Source: Limnanthes douglasii subsp. nivea (Eukaryota > Streptophyta > Magnoliopsida > Brassicales > Limnanthaceae). From it: a DNA stretch of 64,000 nt. The notes below the pieces were generated by a model. It made no database searches, had not been told where the DNA came from, and was given only the letters and a program-made list of their open reading frames with translations. The stretch spans positions 104,665,278 through 104,729,277 of the forward strand of contig JAUPFV010000003.1 in assembly GCA_036936605.1 (NCBI GenBank), written 5' to 3'. Positions 1 through 12,635 of the stretch are shown one piece after another. A program made the translations under genes and the position numbers. The first letter of the stretch is position 1; each line of letters begins with the position of its first letter.

Positions 1-480
1 CCTCGATGTTTTGAGGGACATTGTGGAAATTCGGATAGGAAATGGTTTTTGCCTGTCAAGAGCAACTACTAGAGGATACGTGAAGTGAGCAATCGGAGAA
101 TTATTCAGTCCCAGTAAAATAATTTTTACTAGGACTGGGGACTACTGATAAGGAAGAATAAAAGACAAGGAGAAAAGTGTAAAAAAGAAACTTGACAGGA
201 GAAAATAGCAAAGGAAAAGTGTGATAGGAGGAAAACGCATAGAGAAAACTGTGTGAGGACTGAATTGTACAAACTATATAAAGAGATAGCCAAAATAGGA
301 AGAAAGTAAAATGTAGGGACCAAAATATGTAATTAGTCAAAGTTAAAGCATGTGGGGTCCGTAATTGTACTATAAAAGGACCACACACGCTTCACAAATC
401 CCGAGATGAATAATATGAGACTTTCTCTCTCTACTTAACCTAATATTCTGTACTTTCTGTCTCTAAAACTGACACTAAGA
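1..480 (-). repeat. Left long terminal inverted repeat (partial)
   Basis: Read on the minus strand this matches 3296-3700 over several hundred bases. The strongest shared block contains GTGGTCCTTTTATAGTACAA, followed by a run rich in CTCCT/TTCTC. Similarity is roughly three quarters by eye. It includes a TATA-like TTTTATAGT and may act as the promoter-bearing end. Confidence 0.6.
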
Positions 481-540
481 TATTTCTGTATCGCAAAATC
501 GTCTCTCAGTAATCCTCGTATCAAATAATCACCCCTGGAC

Positions 541-2075
541 CATCTTAAAACTCTTCAGCTGCCACTTCTTTCAAAATGAGTAAGTACTTAACCAGTTGTT
601 CCTTCTTGGCCTGAGACTGTCCTTGGGCATGGTGGATGAGTAATTGAGAGTCAATCATTAATTGGACTCTCTTAGCTCCACAGAGGAGAGCTAACTTAAG
701 ACCAGCTATAGCTGCCTCGTATTCAGACTCATTGTGAGAAACCTTGAATCCAAAACATATAGCTTGATACATTATGTCGCCATACGGGGAGGTTACGCAA
801 ATTCCAACTCCACAGCCCATAGTGCTTAATCCACCATCAGTTCGGACCACCTATTCTTTCTTGAAATTATCTTCTGAAGTTTATTTTAAACACCTGTCTG
901 CATGGAATTCTACCAAGAAATTAATCACTGATTGAGCTTTAATTGTCGTTCGAGGGGTAAAATCAATGTCGTAGTCACCCAATTCCACTGACCATTTGGT
1001 CATTCTGCTTGATACATCTTCCTTTTGAAGAACATTCTTTAGCGGGAAAGACGTTCGGAGAATAATAGAGTGAGATTGAAAATACAACCTCATTTTTCTT
1101 GCTGCAATCACTAAAGCTAGTGCCAACTTTTCCAATTTCAAATATCTTCTTTCAGCATTTAATAAACTCTTACTGATATAGTACACCAGATGAGGATAAT
1201 TGTCTATTTCCCTTACCAAGACAACACTTATAGCACATTCTGACACAGCCAGGTATACATAAAGCTTTCTCCTTGAATGCCCTTGAAAAGAGTTTTGGGT
1301 GAAGATAAATGTTTCTTTATTTCAATAAAGGCATGGTCACACTATGGGGACCAATTGAAGTTTCTAGCATTTTTCAATATTTGGAAAAAATGAGCGAATT
1401 TGTCCGATGACCTTGAAATAAACCTATTTAACGCAGCCAACCTTCCGGTGAGCCTCTAAAATTCTTTATAATTTCGAGGAGGATCCATTTATAATAGGGC
1501 TAAGCTGATCCGGATCAGGTTGGATACCTTTCTCACTTATTATGAAACCTAGAAATTTTACAGATCGGACCCCAAACACACACTTCTCTGGATTTAACTT
1601 CAAATTCACAGTTTCTAAGTTAGCAAAAGTTTCTTGAAGATCAGTTATGTGTAAATCCCCCTCTAGGCTTTTAACCATCATGTCATTTGTGTGTACTTCC
1701 ATATTTCTACCGACCTGATTAGCAAATGTTCTGTTCACCAACCTCTGATAAGTAGCCTCAGCATTCTTCAATCTGAAGGGCATTACCTTGTAGCATTGGA
1801 GACCTCTATCTGTAATAAAAGTAGTGTGATCTTGATCCTTCGGAGCCACTTGTATCTGATTATACCCTCAAAAGGAATCCATGAAGGACAACAACTTATT
1901 TCCATATGTAGAGTCTACTAGCTGATCTATCTGAGGGACATGATAAAGATCCTTTGGGCAAGCTCTGTTAAGGTCAGTGAAATTAATACACATACGCCAT
2001 TTGTCATTCTTTTTCTTGACTAACACCGGATTGGCAGTCCATAGAGGATATTAGGACTCTTTAATGTTCCCCATC
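541..2075 (-). pseudogene. Truncated Tat-lineage Ty3 pol (RT, RNase H, second RNase H)
   Basis: On the minus strand, in order, are reverse transcriptase (about 2075-1466), the first RNase H (1246-881) and the second RNase H (850-545, with TDGG, NESEYEAA and DSQLL blocks). Each piece is closely related to the corresponding part of the complete element at 20217-23444. Frameshifts and stops separate the pieces. The RT active-site box, YIDDMMV in the intact relative, reads HTNDMMV here, so the first catalytic aspartate is lost. Integrase and gag are absent and the piece stops next to the left inverted repeat. It is a dead fragment, inserted into or captured by the surrounding element. Confidence 0.85.
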
Positions 2076-2089
2076 TTTAAGCTACGTAG

Positions 2090-3120
2090 TTTGGGTTTTA
2101 TAGGGCTTTTAATGTGGGGAAGTGATCGTATATCCAGCAGTCTAGCATGGAAATAAATCCGTAAACATTATACTTTGATGTTTTTAAAGCATCACCTAGA
2201 GCATGGAATAGAAAAGTCAATGCACTAGTCCTCCATGATATGTCTCATAAACCCGAGTTTATATTCTCCAACCCGTAAAGATAGTCAGCCTTCACACTCT
2301 TCTGACTAGTGTCTGCAAAGATGGTGCACTCGAATATAACATCAGGTACACTCGTGATACCTGGCGGATATTATCATCGTCAGTTTATTCAAGGTAACGC
2401 CCTTGTTAAATGTCTCTTGCAACCATTTAATCTTAAACGTAACGCCTTTAGTGGACTACAGCCCTGCGTGGACCTTCCCAACACTCAGTCCCAACATACT
2501 CGCATAATAGCTAAAAGCCTCATCTCGTAGAGTCGTAACCAGATCCAGAGTCCTACCTACTACATGGAGACTTATAATGCAGCTAACATCATCTAGATAG
2601 ATGGTCATCTCCTCGAAGCTGAAGTGGAACATGTTGGTCTTGTAATGCCACCGCTCAACGAATACCCCATTCAATACATAATGCGCGAAGTACCAAGGCA
2701 AGTGAGCAAAATAAGAGGTCTGAAAGATGTACAAGCTAAGTGGTGTTGCACCTGTGGTTGATCGCTCAAGTCCCACATGTGTAGCGCATTATAATGTGCA
2801 TGTACGCCTAAAGAACTACACTGTTGTAAATAAAATAGTAATTAATAAAACATACGAAGTAAAACTTAACTACCAAAACCGTATAATAAGTTGATACTTA
2901 CATGTCCAACGAAGACGTGGAACGCCTCGTGATCGTTGTAGTCATGAAAGAGCAATATCTTGTTGCATTTCAAAAATGTAAACAACTGCCTCTGCTCCTT
3001 TGTATGTATGACATCAACCTCCTATACGTCCAAGACATCCTACTCGGAGTCACCAATAACATTCACCCTAGCGCTAATTGGTGGTGGTCGTGTCGATGTA
3101 TGTGCTGAACGAGCAACATA
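2090..3120 (-). pseudogene. Plant mobile domain (PMD, MAIN-like) gene, broken
   Basis: The minus strand encodes a PMD-type sequence. The conserved block with MTIYLDDVSCIISLHVVGRT lies near 2600. Further pieces at about 2330-2100 (FADTSQ, SALTFLFHALGDALK, MLDCWIYDHFPTLK) correspond to the rest of the domain. A donor GTAAGTAT at 2900 and an acceptor near 2821 mark an intron; the upstream exon ends near 2902. Stops at about 3040 and 2245 and frame changes break it. PMD proteins exist as host genes (MAIN family) and as cargo of plant transposons. The inverted repeats and decay here favour a transposon copy. Confidence 0.7.
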
Positions 3121-3295
3121 CGATGGCGATGATACACCGGGTGATCGGTGGACCGTAGGTGACCGGACAAGTAGGGCATCACACCGTAATGATACCCTAA
3201 CAGCCTTGAAGAGTTCAAGAATAGCTAGAGGGGTAATTTTGTGTTACAAGAATCTTTTAGTGTCAAGATAGTCTTTTAGTTCTTTGTTAAGGTGT

Positions 3296-3700
3296 TTTTT
3301 TAGAGAGAAAGTGAGAGCTTAGATTAAGTAGAGAGAGCAAGTAATATTATATTAATCGTGGAATCTATAAAGCGTGCGTGGTCCTTTTATAGTACAATTA
3401 TGGGTCCCACACGCTTTAATTCCCGTTTATTACATCTTTGGTCCCTATGTCTTTTCACATTTTCATAATGGCTATTTCTATTGTAGTCTATACAATTCTC
3501 CCCTAATACAACTTCTTCTTTACAATTTTCTCCTTACAAACTTCTTCTTTACAATTCTCTCCTAATAAACTTCTACTTTGCAATTTTACCAAACGTCTTT
3601 TATTCTCCCTCATCAAGCCTCATCAACTGTTTTATCAACAGCTTTTTGATTTCTCAAGCCTTTATGGATTCAGCGCCATGATCGCTCACTGTGATCCTTA
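3296..3700 (+). repeat. Right long terminal inverted repeat
   Basis: Inverted partner of 1-480. It shares the GGTCCTTTTATAGTACAATTA block, a GTAGAGAGAG block near 3325 and a pyrimidine-rich stretch with repeated CTTCTTTACAATT units at 3510-3560. Similarity is weak beyond about 3700, so the outer end is approximate. Confidence 0.6.
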
Positions 3701-4581
3701 TTTGTCTTCTCCTCCCTCGAGCATTCTTTCTCAGTCTCCTCTGCCATCGACGATCATCCGCCTTTTTTTTCCGCGGATCCTCTCATTTGTCACAAACTTA
3801 ACGATCTTTATATTTTTTTCTTGGGTGAATCACCCTTGGTCGAGGAAGACCTTCAATGTGTTTACTATAAGGTCGTGGATCGACATACTCGATACTGAAA
3901 TAAAAACATAAAAAATAAGATTAGTCGCATAATATATACATATATATATATATAATCTTAAAGTAATTTTGAATAAAAGTAAAAGGTTTTTAAAAATTAA
4001 ATACAAACATCATAAAATAGATATAAATACTTTAAATATTTTTATAAAAAATAAATTTTGAAGGACTTATTTCTAAAAAAGATTAAAAAAAATTCTAAAC
4101 GGAAAATAGTTTTTTTGTTATACACCAACGGTGCAGGTCCAATGCACTGATGAAGTGCCAGTCATTTTCCGGCCGATACCTGCATTGAAAATGACCGAAA
4201 AACACCCTACCCTTGCTTTGTTTTACCTAATTCAACTATATCCCTAATTTTGAGACTAATCCTAACTCTAATTTATGATTATCACTAAAAATCCTAATAA
4301 AATCATACAAATTTATCCTAAACAATCTAAAATCCATAAACAAACAAGAAATTAACTATAAAAATACTTACTTGGATGGTAAGGGAGGAGGGCGTGATTA
4401 TTTCTTCTTCTTTATGACGGAAGAAGAGGGGAGATAGGAGGTTGGTGGTTTTTACTTCGCCGGAAAGTTTAGTAATTAGAGATTTTGAAATAAATGAAAA
4501 AATATGTTAGAGAAGTAAGAATGGATATGAAGTGTTAGAAAAAAAATTGAGTAAAGAATGGTTGGTAAAAAAATTTATATA

Positions 4582-4668
<87 letters not shown>

Positions 4669-5740
4669 AAAATTAGGATAAACTTATATTAAACGTGAAT
4701 TTATAGGTAAATTTAGACAAGTTTTGGATAATTAAAATAAATATAATAGAATGAAAAAATTGAAACGTATTAAATAAGACAACGTCAATATCCGGTGAAA
4801 TAGAACAAAATATCATAAAATTGGAATGAAATAACCTATCATTTGGTATCCAAAATGATATCACCGGATAGAAAGACTACTGCTTTAAAATATAGTGTCC
4901 TCATCATCACAATAACGCATGAAAAACTTCCACGTGGTATGCGGTCTGCAGCTGTACACTATCTTATACACACACATTAATAAACAAAGTTTATCCTCAA
5001 CTACAATATTTCCATTTCAATTCCACTATTTAATTTTCCGACACACGTGGTCAGACTGGTATCTAATCCTCTTTTTTATTAACTCAATTTTTTAAAAACA
5101 ATTACGATTTATTATCATGTTTTTTGGTCGTAATAATATTGTGCAAATTATAACTATTTTTCTAAAAACAATACAATCACTTAGAACTTGATTTAATTGC
5201 TAAAGTTTAACCAAGATAACTGTTTTCCTTAAACTATAAAATGGATGAATAATTATTACAAATTGAATATGGTAAACAAATACTACTCCTATTCCAAATT
5301 AATAGGAGTTTAAAGAGGGATACTAAAACCACTATAATAAAATTTCAAAATTAAGGTTAAAAGTAAATAATTACACTTAAATATGGATTTTTAAAAGTAG
5401 GTAGTTATACTCAAATATGGATTTTTGGCTAATATATAAAAATGAACTATCTAAACAAACATATTTAATCACATATTAGTGAGGGCATAAAAGTTGGTAT
5501 GCTAATTAAATCGATTTTTTTCTTTTCATTTTTATCTAAACAAATCATATGTTTTTTTTAAACATACGATTTTAACTGAATTATAAATAATTAACAAATA
5601 TAATTTGAAATATGAACTTTTTTGTATATAAATATTTAACATGTAATATTTTAGATAATAAAGAATGGGAACCGAACTACTTACTATTCATTAATATGGA
5701 ATATTCATTTTTATTAATTCGGAAAGGGAGAGTATAATTC
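3701..5740. other. AT-rich intergenic stretch
   Basis: No coding region, RNA gene or bounded transposon could be supported. The stretch holds the (AT) microsatellite at 4587-4664 and leads into the promoter of the first transporter gene. Confidence 0.5.
4587..4664. repeat. (AT)39 microsatellite
   Basis: Uninterrupted alternating AT for 78 bases. Length is likely to vary between individuals. Confidence 0.95.
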
Positions 5741-5744
5741 TCCC

Positions 5745-5753
5745 TATATATAG
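5745..5753 (+). promoter_or_regulatory. Candidate TATA box of OCT4-like copy 1
   Basis: TATATATAG about 135 bases before the ATG at 5886. The second copy has TATAAATA at an equivalent distance. Between box and ATG both copies share a related leader containing CACACCAATCCAGAGTTC or a close variant. Confidence 0.5.
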
Positions 5754-5885
5754 AGAGATAGTGATGAGTGATAACATGTTCATCGGCATGTGGTTTAAAC
5801 AACCGCGCTACACCAATCCAGAGTTCAACAAAATCCAAAATCCAAAAAACAATTAAAAATTGAAGTGGGTCGAATCAAATCCAAC

Positions 5886-8373
5886 ATGCACGGGAACGAA
5901 TCGGTATCAGATCCGGACCTCCGGTCACCTCTTCTCGCTCCAAGAAAACTCGAACCTGACTCCGTGCCGGAGAAGCTATTCATTGACGATATGCTAACAA
6001 AGTACTGCGGCGAGTTCGGGTGGTGGCAATTGCGGCACTTTGTTTTAACGAGCTTGGCTTGGGCGTTAGAGGCGTTCCATACCATGGTTATGATTTTCGC
6101 CGACCAAGAACCCGACTGGCGGTGCGTCGGGTCGGGTTGCGATGCGACGGCGAAAAGCGTTTGTGGATTGGAGCCGGGTTCGTGGGAGTGGGTCGGCGGC
6201 GTGGGAAGCTCGACGGTGGCAGAGTGGGGGCTGGTGTGTGGAGATAAGTATAAGGTTGGGCTTGTGCAAGCGGTGTTTTTCGGTGGCTGCATGATCGGTA
6301 AGTCTTTAGTTTAGTTTTGTTTACTTATTAAAATTACTATTATATCCTTTTAAATATATAATTAAGATATAGTTTAGTTGTTTTGTTTGGTTGAGTTTGG
6401 TGTTTGTTTGGTGTCTGGTTTTTTATGGGATTAGCAGTCCACACCAACTACTAATTAAGTACGGTATTTAATCGTGTTATTGCTGGGGGAGTTTGGCATC
6501 ACCGATAGCAAATTGATGAGACAATGACAAGTTGTCTTATTTTTGGCTTACTGTGGAACTTATGTTCTGATCCTATTATGGTTTAGGTATCTTTATGTTT
6601 GAGACATTGTTTATGATATAAAAGTGGTCCATATTCCAAAAGAAACAATTGTAGATTAAAGACTATTCACTTTGGAAAAAAACAAAGATTGCCCTTAACT
6701 CTCTGTCTTATTTTGTGGAATGGTCACTCGCACTGTTTTATCTTGTGTCCTTGTGGTTGTGGTTAATCTTTGGCATTGCTGTTGTTATGTTTGACCGTGT
6801 TGGATCATGAATGGACCGGTCTTAGGAGAGTCATAGACTAAACATTATAATTTGTCAGAGGAATTGGTCACATGTATAAAAAAAATCATTGATGTTACAT
6901 TGGTATCAAAACGTCATTTACGTTGCATCCATAATCACTTTTATTAGAATTTTTTGCAAAATGGTGGTTTTGATACAAATGTAACATCTTGAGATTTTGT
7001 TTACGAGTGATACTTAAAATGAAACCATTGTACTTTATGTAGTCGGTTTGCTTTCTACTGCAAAGTAAAAACAATAACTTTTTCTGAAGTGTTTGCCAAG
7101 GATTGGAAGTAAAAATTTGATTCATCACCTAAAAAGACATCAATGATTATGAGTCAATTGTGATTTATTGTCAATTCATGTTTAATTGAATGCAATGGGT
7201 GTATAATTTTCAGGTGCAGGAGTATTCGGCCACCTCTCAGACTCGAAATTCGGAAGAAAAGGCTCTTTAACAGTAGTCTGCGTCATAAACGCCATCTTTG
7301 GTATATTGACAGCCTTTTCGCCCAACTACTTAACTTATCTATTTCTCCGTCTTCTGACCGGGTTCAGCACCGGCGGAGTCGGTCTCTGTGCCTTTGTCCT
7401 TGCCACCGAGCCAGTAGGCCCTACAAAACGTGGAGTGGCAGCTATGTCTACGTTCTATTTCTTCTCATCCGGAATAGCCATTTTATCACTCTTAGCATAC
7501 ATTTTCCGTTCTTGGCGAACACTCTACATTGTTTCTTCAGTTCCGTCTTTACTATTTTTGATAACCGTAATACCTTTTCTAGCCGAATCACCACGATGGT
7601 ACCTTGTTAGAGGTAGAGTAGCCGAAGCAACGAAGCTGATGCGAACAATTGCGAAATCCAACGGTCAAAATCTACCAGAGGGGGTTGTTCTTGCACTCGA
7701 TGATGATTCAGCTGATAAAAGTTCATCTGAATTAACTACAAAAGAAGCAAAATCGAGTTCTATCATCGACGTGATCCGCTCACCAATAACTCGTCTCCGT
7801 TTACTTTTAGCTTTAGCAATCAATTTTGCGTGCGCAGTCGTATATTACGGTCTCAGCTTAAATGCGGTCAACCTCGAAACCAACTTATACCTCAATGTCG
7901 GCCTAAACGCTGTAGCTGAAATGCCAGCGTTTGCAATAACTGCAGTCTTACTAGACCGCTTCGGACGGAAACCGCTAGCAATCGGTACGCAAATCTTCAG
8001 CGGAGTGTTCTGCTTCGCAGGTACTTTTATGGTTGGCGACGGGGTGTGGAAGATACTAAGAATGGTGTGTGGTGTTTTGGGTATTTCCGGTATGGCGGGA
8101 ACTTATAACTTGCTGTTTATATATACAGCTGAGCTTTTCCCGACAGTGGTGAGAAACGCTGCCTTGGGTTGCACCACACAGGCATCTCAAATGGGTGCGA
8201 TATTGGCGCCCATTGTGGTGGTTTTAGGTGGTTGGTATCCGTTTGCGATTTTTAGCGTGTGTGGACTTGTGGGAGGATCGCTGGCTTATTATTTGCCGGA
8301 GACGATGAATCAGCCGTTGTATGATACTATGGGTGGATTAGAGGAAGGGGAAAGTAATAGAGGACTGGTGTGA
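5886..8373 (+). CDS. OCT4: Organic cation/carnitine transporter, OCT4-like (copy 1)
   Basis: Two exons, 5886-6297 and 7214-8373, give 523 residues. The donor is G|GTAAGT and the acceptor TTTTCAG. The ATG at 5886 is chosen because copy 2 starts at the same point. It is a major facilitator of the plant OCT group, expected to have 12 membrane segments and to move organic cations or carnitine across a membrane (tonoplast or plasma membrane by family knowledge). Visible signatures are the large loop after the first helix ending in GDKYKVGLVQA, the motif GHLSDSKFGRKGS, ESPRWYLVRGR, the second DRFGRKP loop and ELFPTVVRNAALG. The frame is intact. The intron is 916 bp against 112 bp in copy 2. Substrate cannot be told from sequence. 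Confidence 0.93.
6884..7148. repeat. Possible small inverted-repeat insertion in the OCT4 intron
   Basis: AATCATTGATGT at 6884-6895 is matched by its exact inverse at 7137-7148. Copy 2 lacks this part of the intron, so it may be a 265-bp MITE. No target duplication is evident. Confidence 0.3.
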
Positions 8374-9029
8374 CAAAAGAGTCTTTTGTTGTTTTGTTTT
8401 TGTTTACTTTGTGTTTTGATTTTTGATTTATTTAGTTCGACCATTTGGTTTAACATTGGAGCTTTATTTTGATAAAAATGCTCAGGATTCGATTCCGAGC
8501 TAATCAGTAGTATTTAACAGCTTAAGCCCATTGTGTTCCATTAATTGAGTGGCTAAGTCCGGTTACGGAATAATAGCCCTTATCCACTCATAAAATTAAT
8601 GTTCTCCTAGTAATGATGCAAATCTGTATATGAACTTACAGATATACATGGTCATGTAATTCATAATTTCTAGATCAATATGAACTTACAAAATATAGAG
8701 GGACATATAATCTATGAATTTTGTGTATAATTAGGAGTTAAATCGGATGGAGCAGGAGTTGAAGTTAAATAGGCCAAGTTCATTTAGAAGTTTGTTGATA
8801 TCAGGCCGGGTTAGCAACGAAACGCATGCAAACAATTACTTGGGCGGCTGAGAACAAACCACCTCCATAAACACATTATGGTATCGTTCCGCCAAGTCAA
8901 GCGGTATATTGCTTCATGGCAAAATACGACGATATCACCGCAAAATCGATGAGATTTTGTAAATGTGTGAAATTACTCTAAAAATATTATAACGCTTGTC
9001 ACGGTTACGACAAAATCCGATAAAATTCA
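8374..9029. other. 3' flank of OCT4-like copy 1
   Basis: Probable 3' UTR and downstream DNA. Short pieces (CCATTGTGT, GTATATGAACTTACA, TTACAAAATATAGA) recur downstream of copy 2 at 33380-33402 and 43855-43925, so the duplicated segment included 3' flank. No gene is seen. Confidence 0.5.
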
Positions 9030-9037
9030 GTCACAGT

Positions 9038-9819
9038 TAGGGATGGCAACGGGGCGGATCGGGGGCGGGTACCTATATATCCACAACCCGCCCCGCAGTA
9101 AATAACTGATACCCGAACCCGCCCCGAAATCCGACGGGTATTTTTTTTTTCATACCAAATCCGAATCCGTGGGTTCGGGTTACCCACACGGGTACCCGCG
9201 AACTACCCGCGGAAGAAATCCGTTGTAGATACCCGAACCGAACCCGAACCGAACATAAACAAAATATGTAAAAAATAAAATATAAAAGTAAAAATCTAAC
9301 AATAAACCAAATAACGGAGCAACAAAAAACCAAAGAACGGAGCAACAAATCGTGGCGGTCGGTACAATAGTGATGGTTCTATGTGAGGAGATAAAAACGA
9401 GAGAAGTGATAGTGAAAATGAGACAGATTAGATATTGAAAGGTTTTTTTTCTTTTAGGGTTTGGAATATTATTGGGCTAGATTACATAGAGATTAGAGAC
9501 GGTAATAAATAATATTTATAACGGGCTATAATTAATAATAATATTATTAAAGTTGAATATTTAGTCTTTATAACGGGCTAAAAATAAAATCAGTAAATAA
9601 TATTTATATATACAGAGATGGAAGGTATTTTTACGGGGCGGGTTCGGGGCAGTTACCCGTGGTTTAATATTCAAAACCGAAACCGAACCCGAACCCGAAC
9701 GGATAGTAAAAATAAAAACCATAACCCGCCCCGTTTATTTTTTTCTTTTTCGGGTAACCCACCCCGTCGGTTCGGTTCGGTTCGGGTACCCACGGTTTCG
9801 GTTTAAATTGCCATCCCTA
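9038..9819. mobile_element. hAT-type non-autonomous transposon (MITE)
   Basis: The ends are perfect 12-bp inverted repeats, TAGGGATGGCAA at 9038 and TTGCCATCCCTA ending at 9819. An identical 8-bp target duplication, GTCACAGT, lies at 9030-9037 and 9820-9827. An 8-bp duplication with this kind of terminus is typical of hAT elements. Both subterminal regions are packed with ACCCGAACC / GGTTCGGG units in both orientations, as expected of transposase-binding repeats. The AT-rich middle codes for nothing recognisable. 782 bp. Confidence 0.93.
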
Positions 9820-9827
9820 GTCACAGT

Positions 9828-10187
9828 TATGATGTGAATGAACAATTTTAATTTTATTTTAATACATTGTCCCAGAATTATAAAAGTTTGTTTGATAAAT
9901 TAATTTGTATGTTATAATTTAAAATGGTATAATGTTATCATAATTTAAATATTGTATTTTAATTATTATTATAGTTTAATTATAAAGTGTTATATGGAAA
10001 TTGCTAAAAAAACGAAAATTATTCTGTGAAGTCGCACGAAATTAAAAATTAAAATTACTCTGTGAAGTTATTATTTTTGACAATTTTGCCTTTCATGAAA
10101 ACTATAAATAGAAAAAAAAACTACTCCGTGAAGTTACCATAATTTCGGTTTCGAAAACATTTTATTTACCTTCTCTCTAAACCAGTT
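9828..10187. other. AT-rich stretch upstream of the PMD gene
   Basis: No gene. Three copies of a CTGTGAAGT / CCGTGAAGTTA motif (near 10025, 10058 and 10126) precede the PMD gene and may belong to an element end that could not be bounded. Confidence 0.35.
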
Positions 10188-10289
10188 AACTTCATCGAAT
10201 CGAGAACGGCAGCAGCTCGACCAACTTAAGGAGACTTCAACTTCATCGAATCGAGAACGGCGGCAGCTCGACCAACTTAAGGAGCCGAA
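10188..10289 (+). repeat. 51-bp tandem duplication
   Basis: Two adjacent near-identical 51-bp units, starting at 10188 and 10239, carry CTTCATCGAATCGAGAACGG and CAGCTCGACCAACTTAAGGA. They lie in the likely 5' leader of the PMD gene. Confidence 0.85.
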
Positions 10290-10750
10290 TCGACAGTAGT
10301 AGCCAGCTACAGCAGTCTCTCTCTACCTCTTCACACACACCAGCCGAAACAGTCCCTCCACGGTAAGTTTGATTCGAATTTGGTTCTTGTTACGGTGTTG
10401 ATTTGGTCTCTCGTATACATGTTCTGCTTTCGTACTAGGTGATAGGGGTCGAATTTTAGAGTTATTGATAGGTTACAGTATCGATTTGATACCTTATAGC
10501 TGCAGGTGTTCTTCGCCATAGGTTGGCGAAGAACAGGGTCCATACGCCATCGCGTGGCGTAGGCACCCTACCCACGCCACAATGATGGTGTTGGGTGCAC
10601 CGGTCACCGGAATCACCCGGTACCGGTTTATTCTTGTTCTTTGGTGTGTGTTTACCGCGTTTATACTATTATTTATCTAAAAACGCTTCGAGCATGACAA
10701 TTTGTGTTTTCGACGAACCTTGACATTTCGTACGTTTTTTTTTTCAGGTG

Positions 10751-12635
10751 ATGGATCATGGTGGCGCCCCACAGTCTGCGGATGGCTCACGGACGAAGAG
10801 AATCAAGAAGCAGAGTAGGGTACGGGCAACTGTTCAACCCGTTTTAGCTGTCGATTCAGTAGTTCCAATGGAGGAGCTGCCTATAGTTTCAGGACCGCAT
10901 GGTTCCGGATTGAGTTCCGCTTTCGCTCTCCGTGTACGACGCCACCCTCCCCCACCTATAGGGCATGCTAGAGCTCTTTCTTCATCCAGATTTGCACCGC
11001 TATTCGGCGAGGCGTTCATCTCTCACACTCCATACCACTTTTGGATGAGAGATGTAATATTTAAATTTCAATATGACATTTTATGACTGTTTAATTTTAA
11101 TGTATACTAATTTGAACTAATGTTTTCAGGAGCAAGAGATACGGCTATATTCCCATTATCCGAGCCATAGATCATGGAGTCTGGCTGCACAGACTAGGGT
11201 ACGAGTCGTAGTTGACGTCACTCTTTTCGGTCGTCTCATAGAGCCATTCTATCACATGCACACACACTACAACATGACAGAGGGTTTTTTTAAGGTGGCA
11301 TATGGAAACAAACAGTTTCCATTTTTCCTTCGGCAAGATTACGATCACGCTCGACGACGTGCACACCATATTGGGACTCCCGGTTTTTGGTTCACTTGTT
11401 GTTTTCCTAGTACGCCGGACAAGTCGATGTTCATGCATGAGTGCGCTTAGTTGCTTATGGTGGACGAGGTAGACTTCGTGATGGAGGTTGAGAAATACAA
11501 GGCCGTCGGATTGGGATTCAAATGGCTCCGCAATAGGATTAGTGGGCCACAGTTCTGCGACGACAACCCTGATCTCACTGATCTTATGGTAGATGCGGTT
11601 GCGCGTGCCTACCTATTACATGTGTTCGGCACCGTCATATTTCCGGACAAGAGCTACATGTACACCAATTACAAATATTTGTTTATGTTGCACGATTTGA
11701 CTCCAGCAAGTATTGGTAGCTACTCATGGGGGAGTGCAGTACTAGCTTACTTGTATCACCATCTGGGTGAGGCCTCGCTCCACGACACCGGGACTATGGC
11801 TGGATGTATCGGTTTGCTGGACACATGGGTCCGAGATCATTTCGTCATGCTACGTGCTGTTACTTGTTCTACTTACATCGAGCGCCAGCCCACTATTTCT
11901 AGATGGGTTACAGCTTCCGCCGTATCTAACTCCCGCACGAAGTTGAACCTCCGGATCACCGTCAACAACTTGCAAGAGACAGATGTAAGTCTTCTCATTT
12001 AGTTATATAATTGAATAAGGTAAAACCGTTTTACAAAAATGTTGGTCTGTTGTAATGTTATTTAAATGTTTTTTTGTTCTTATTGGTTTGTATTGTACGT
12101 ACTTTTCGATCCTTATCGTGCGATACGTGATCATTTTCCATTCCAAGAGATAGCATGGTTTAGAGATTTCATATGCGAAGTAGAGCACTCGCAGGCATAC
12201 TATCCGGAGCGGGTGTTGAGGCAGTTTTGCCGTTTCCAGAGGCTTATCTCACATCATTTGCTGCAAATGCAGTCAAATGAGAGAAGAAAACCGAAGTCGA
12301 TGGCGTATGCTTTTGATCCGAAAAATTGGTCGGTTTGGCAGTATTACCTTCTAGATGAAGTATTTATGGGAGACTTGGTAAGAGAGGAGATAGACTCTTT
12401 TGCTATATCAGATTACATTATGCTCTATAGAAGGATTAGCTGGTTCGACCTCATCAATACTGCAATCTACTCGCTCGATGACTATGTTTACGAGGATCGG
12501 GAATGAGCTATCATTCGACATTTGTGTGCCGGTATGCGTAGGATCTCTTTGTTTCACGCAGTTGGTGAGTTTGACCATGATTTTGATCGTCTGGCGTACG
12601 AGGATGTTATGTATACTGCTTGGAGACTAGTTTAG
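10751..12635 (+). pseudogene. Plant mobile domain (MAIN-like) protein gene, degenerate
   Basis: A non-coding first exon ends at 10362 and its intron runs 10363-10747. Coding exons are 10751-11053, 11130-11984 and about 12099-12635. The product has the PMD pattern: LIEPFYHM; a GKITITLDD block that lies in a shifted frame at about 11333-11390; DKSMFMHECA; a long block to DLTDLMVDAVARAYLLHVFG; SYSWGSAVLAYLYHHLGEAS; then DHFPFQEIAWF and YYPERVLRQF. Breaks are a frameshift pair around 11330-11410, TAG at 11448-11450, TGA at 12504-12506 and an apparently lost acceptor AG before the third exon. The reading frame continues past both stops. It is probably cargo of the mobile element region rather than a host gene; function is unknown. 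Confidence 0.8.

Larger units (their letters stand above)
1..3700. mobile_element. TIR element (MULE-like, PMD-bearing), left end outside window
   Basis: Two related sequences in opposite orientation (about 1-480 and 3296-3700) flank a broken plant-mobile-domain gene and a fragment of Ty3/Tat pol. Long inverted ends with captured coding pieces suggest a non-autonomous Mutator-like element. No target duplication can be tested because the left end lies beyond base 1 and the right end fades after about 3700. The superfamily is inferred from repeat length and PMD content, not from a transposase. Confidence 0.5.

Noticed and set aside
101..388. Minus-strand frame of 95 residues and the similar plus-strand frame at 3374-3565
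   Set aside because: Their similarity comes from the inverted repeats of the element; low-complexity Phe/Ser/Leu content.
5865..5885. Upstream in-frame GTG as a start for OCT4-like copy 1
   Set aside because: The second copy starts at the equivalent of ATG 5886, and GTG starts are rare in plants.
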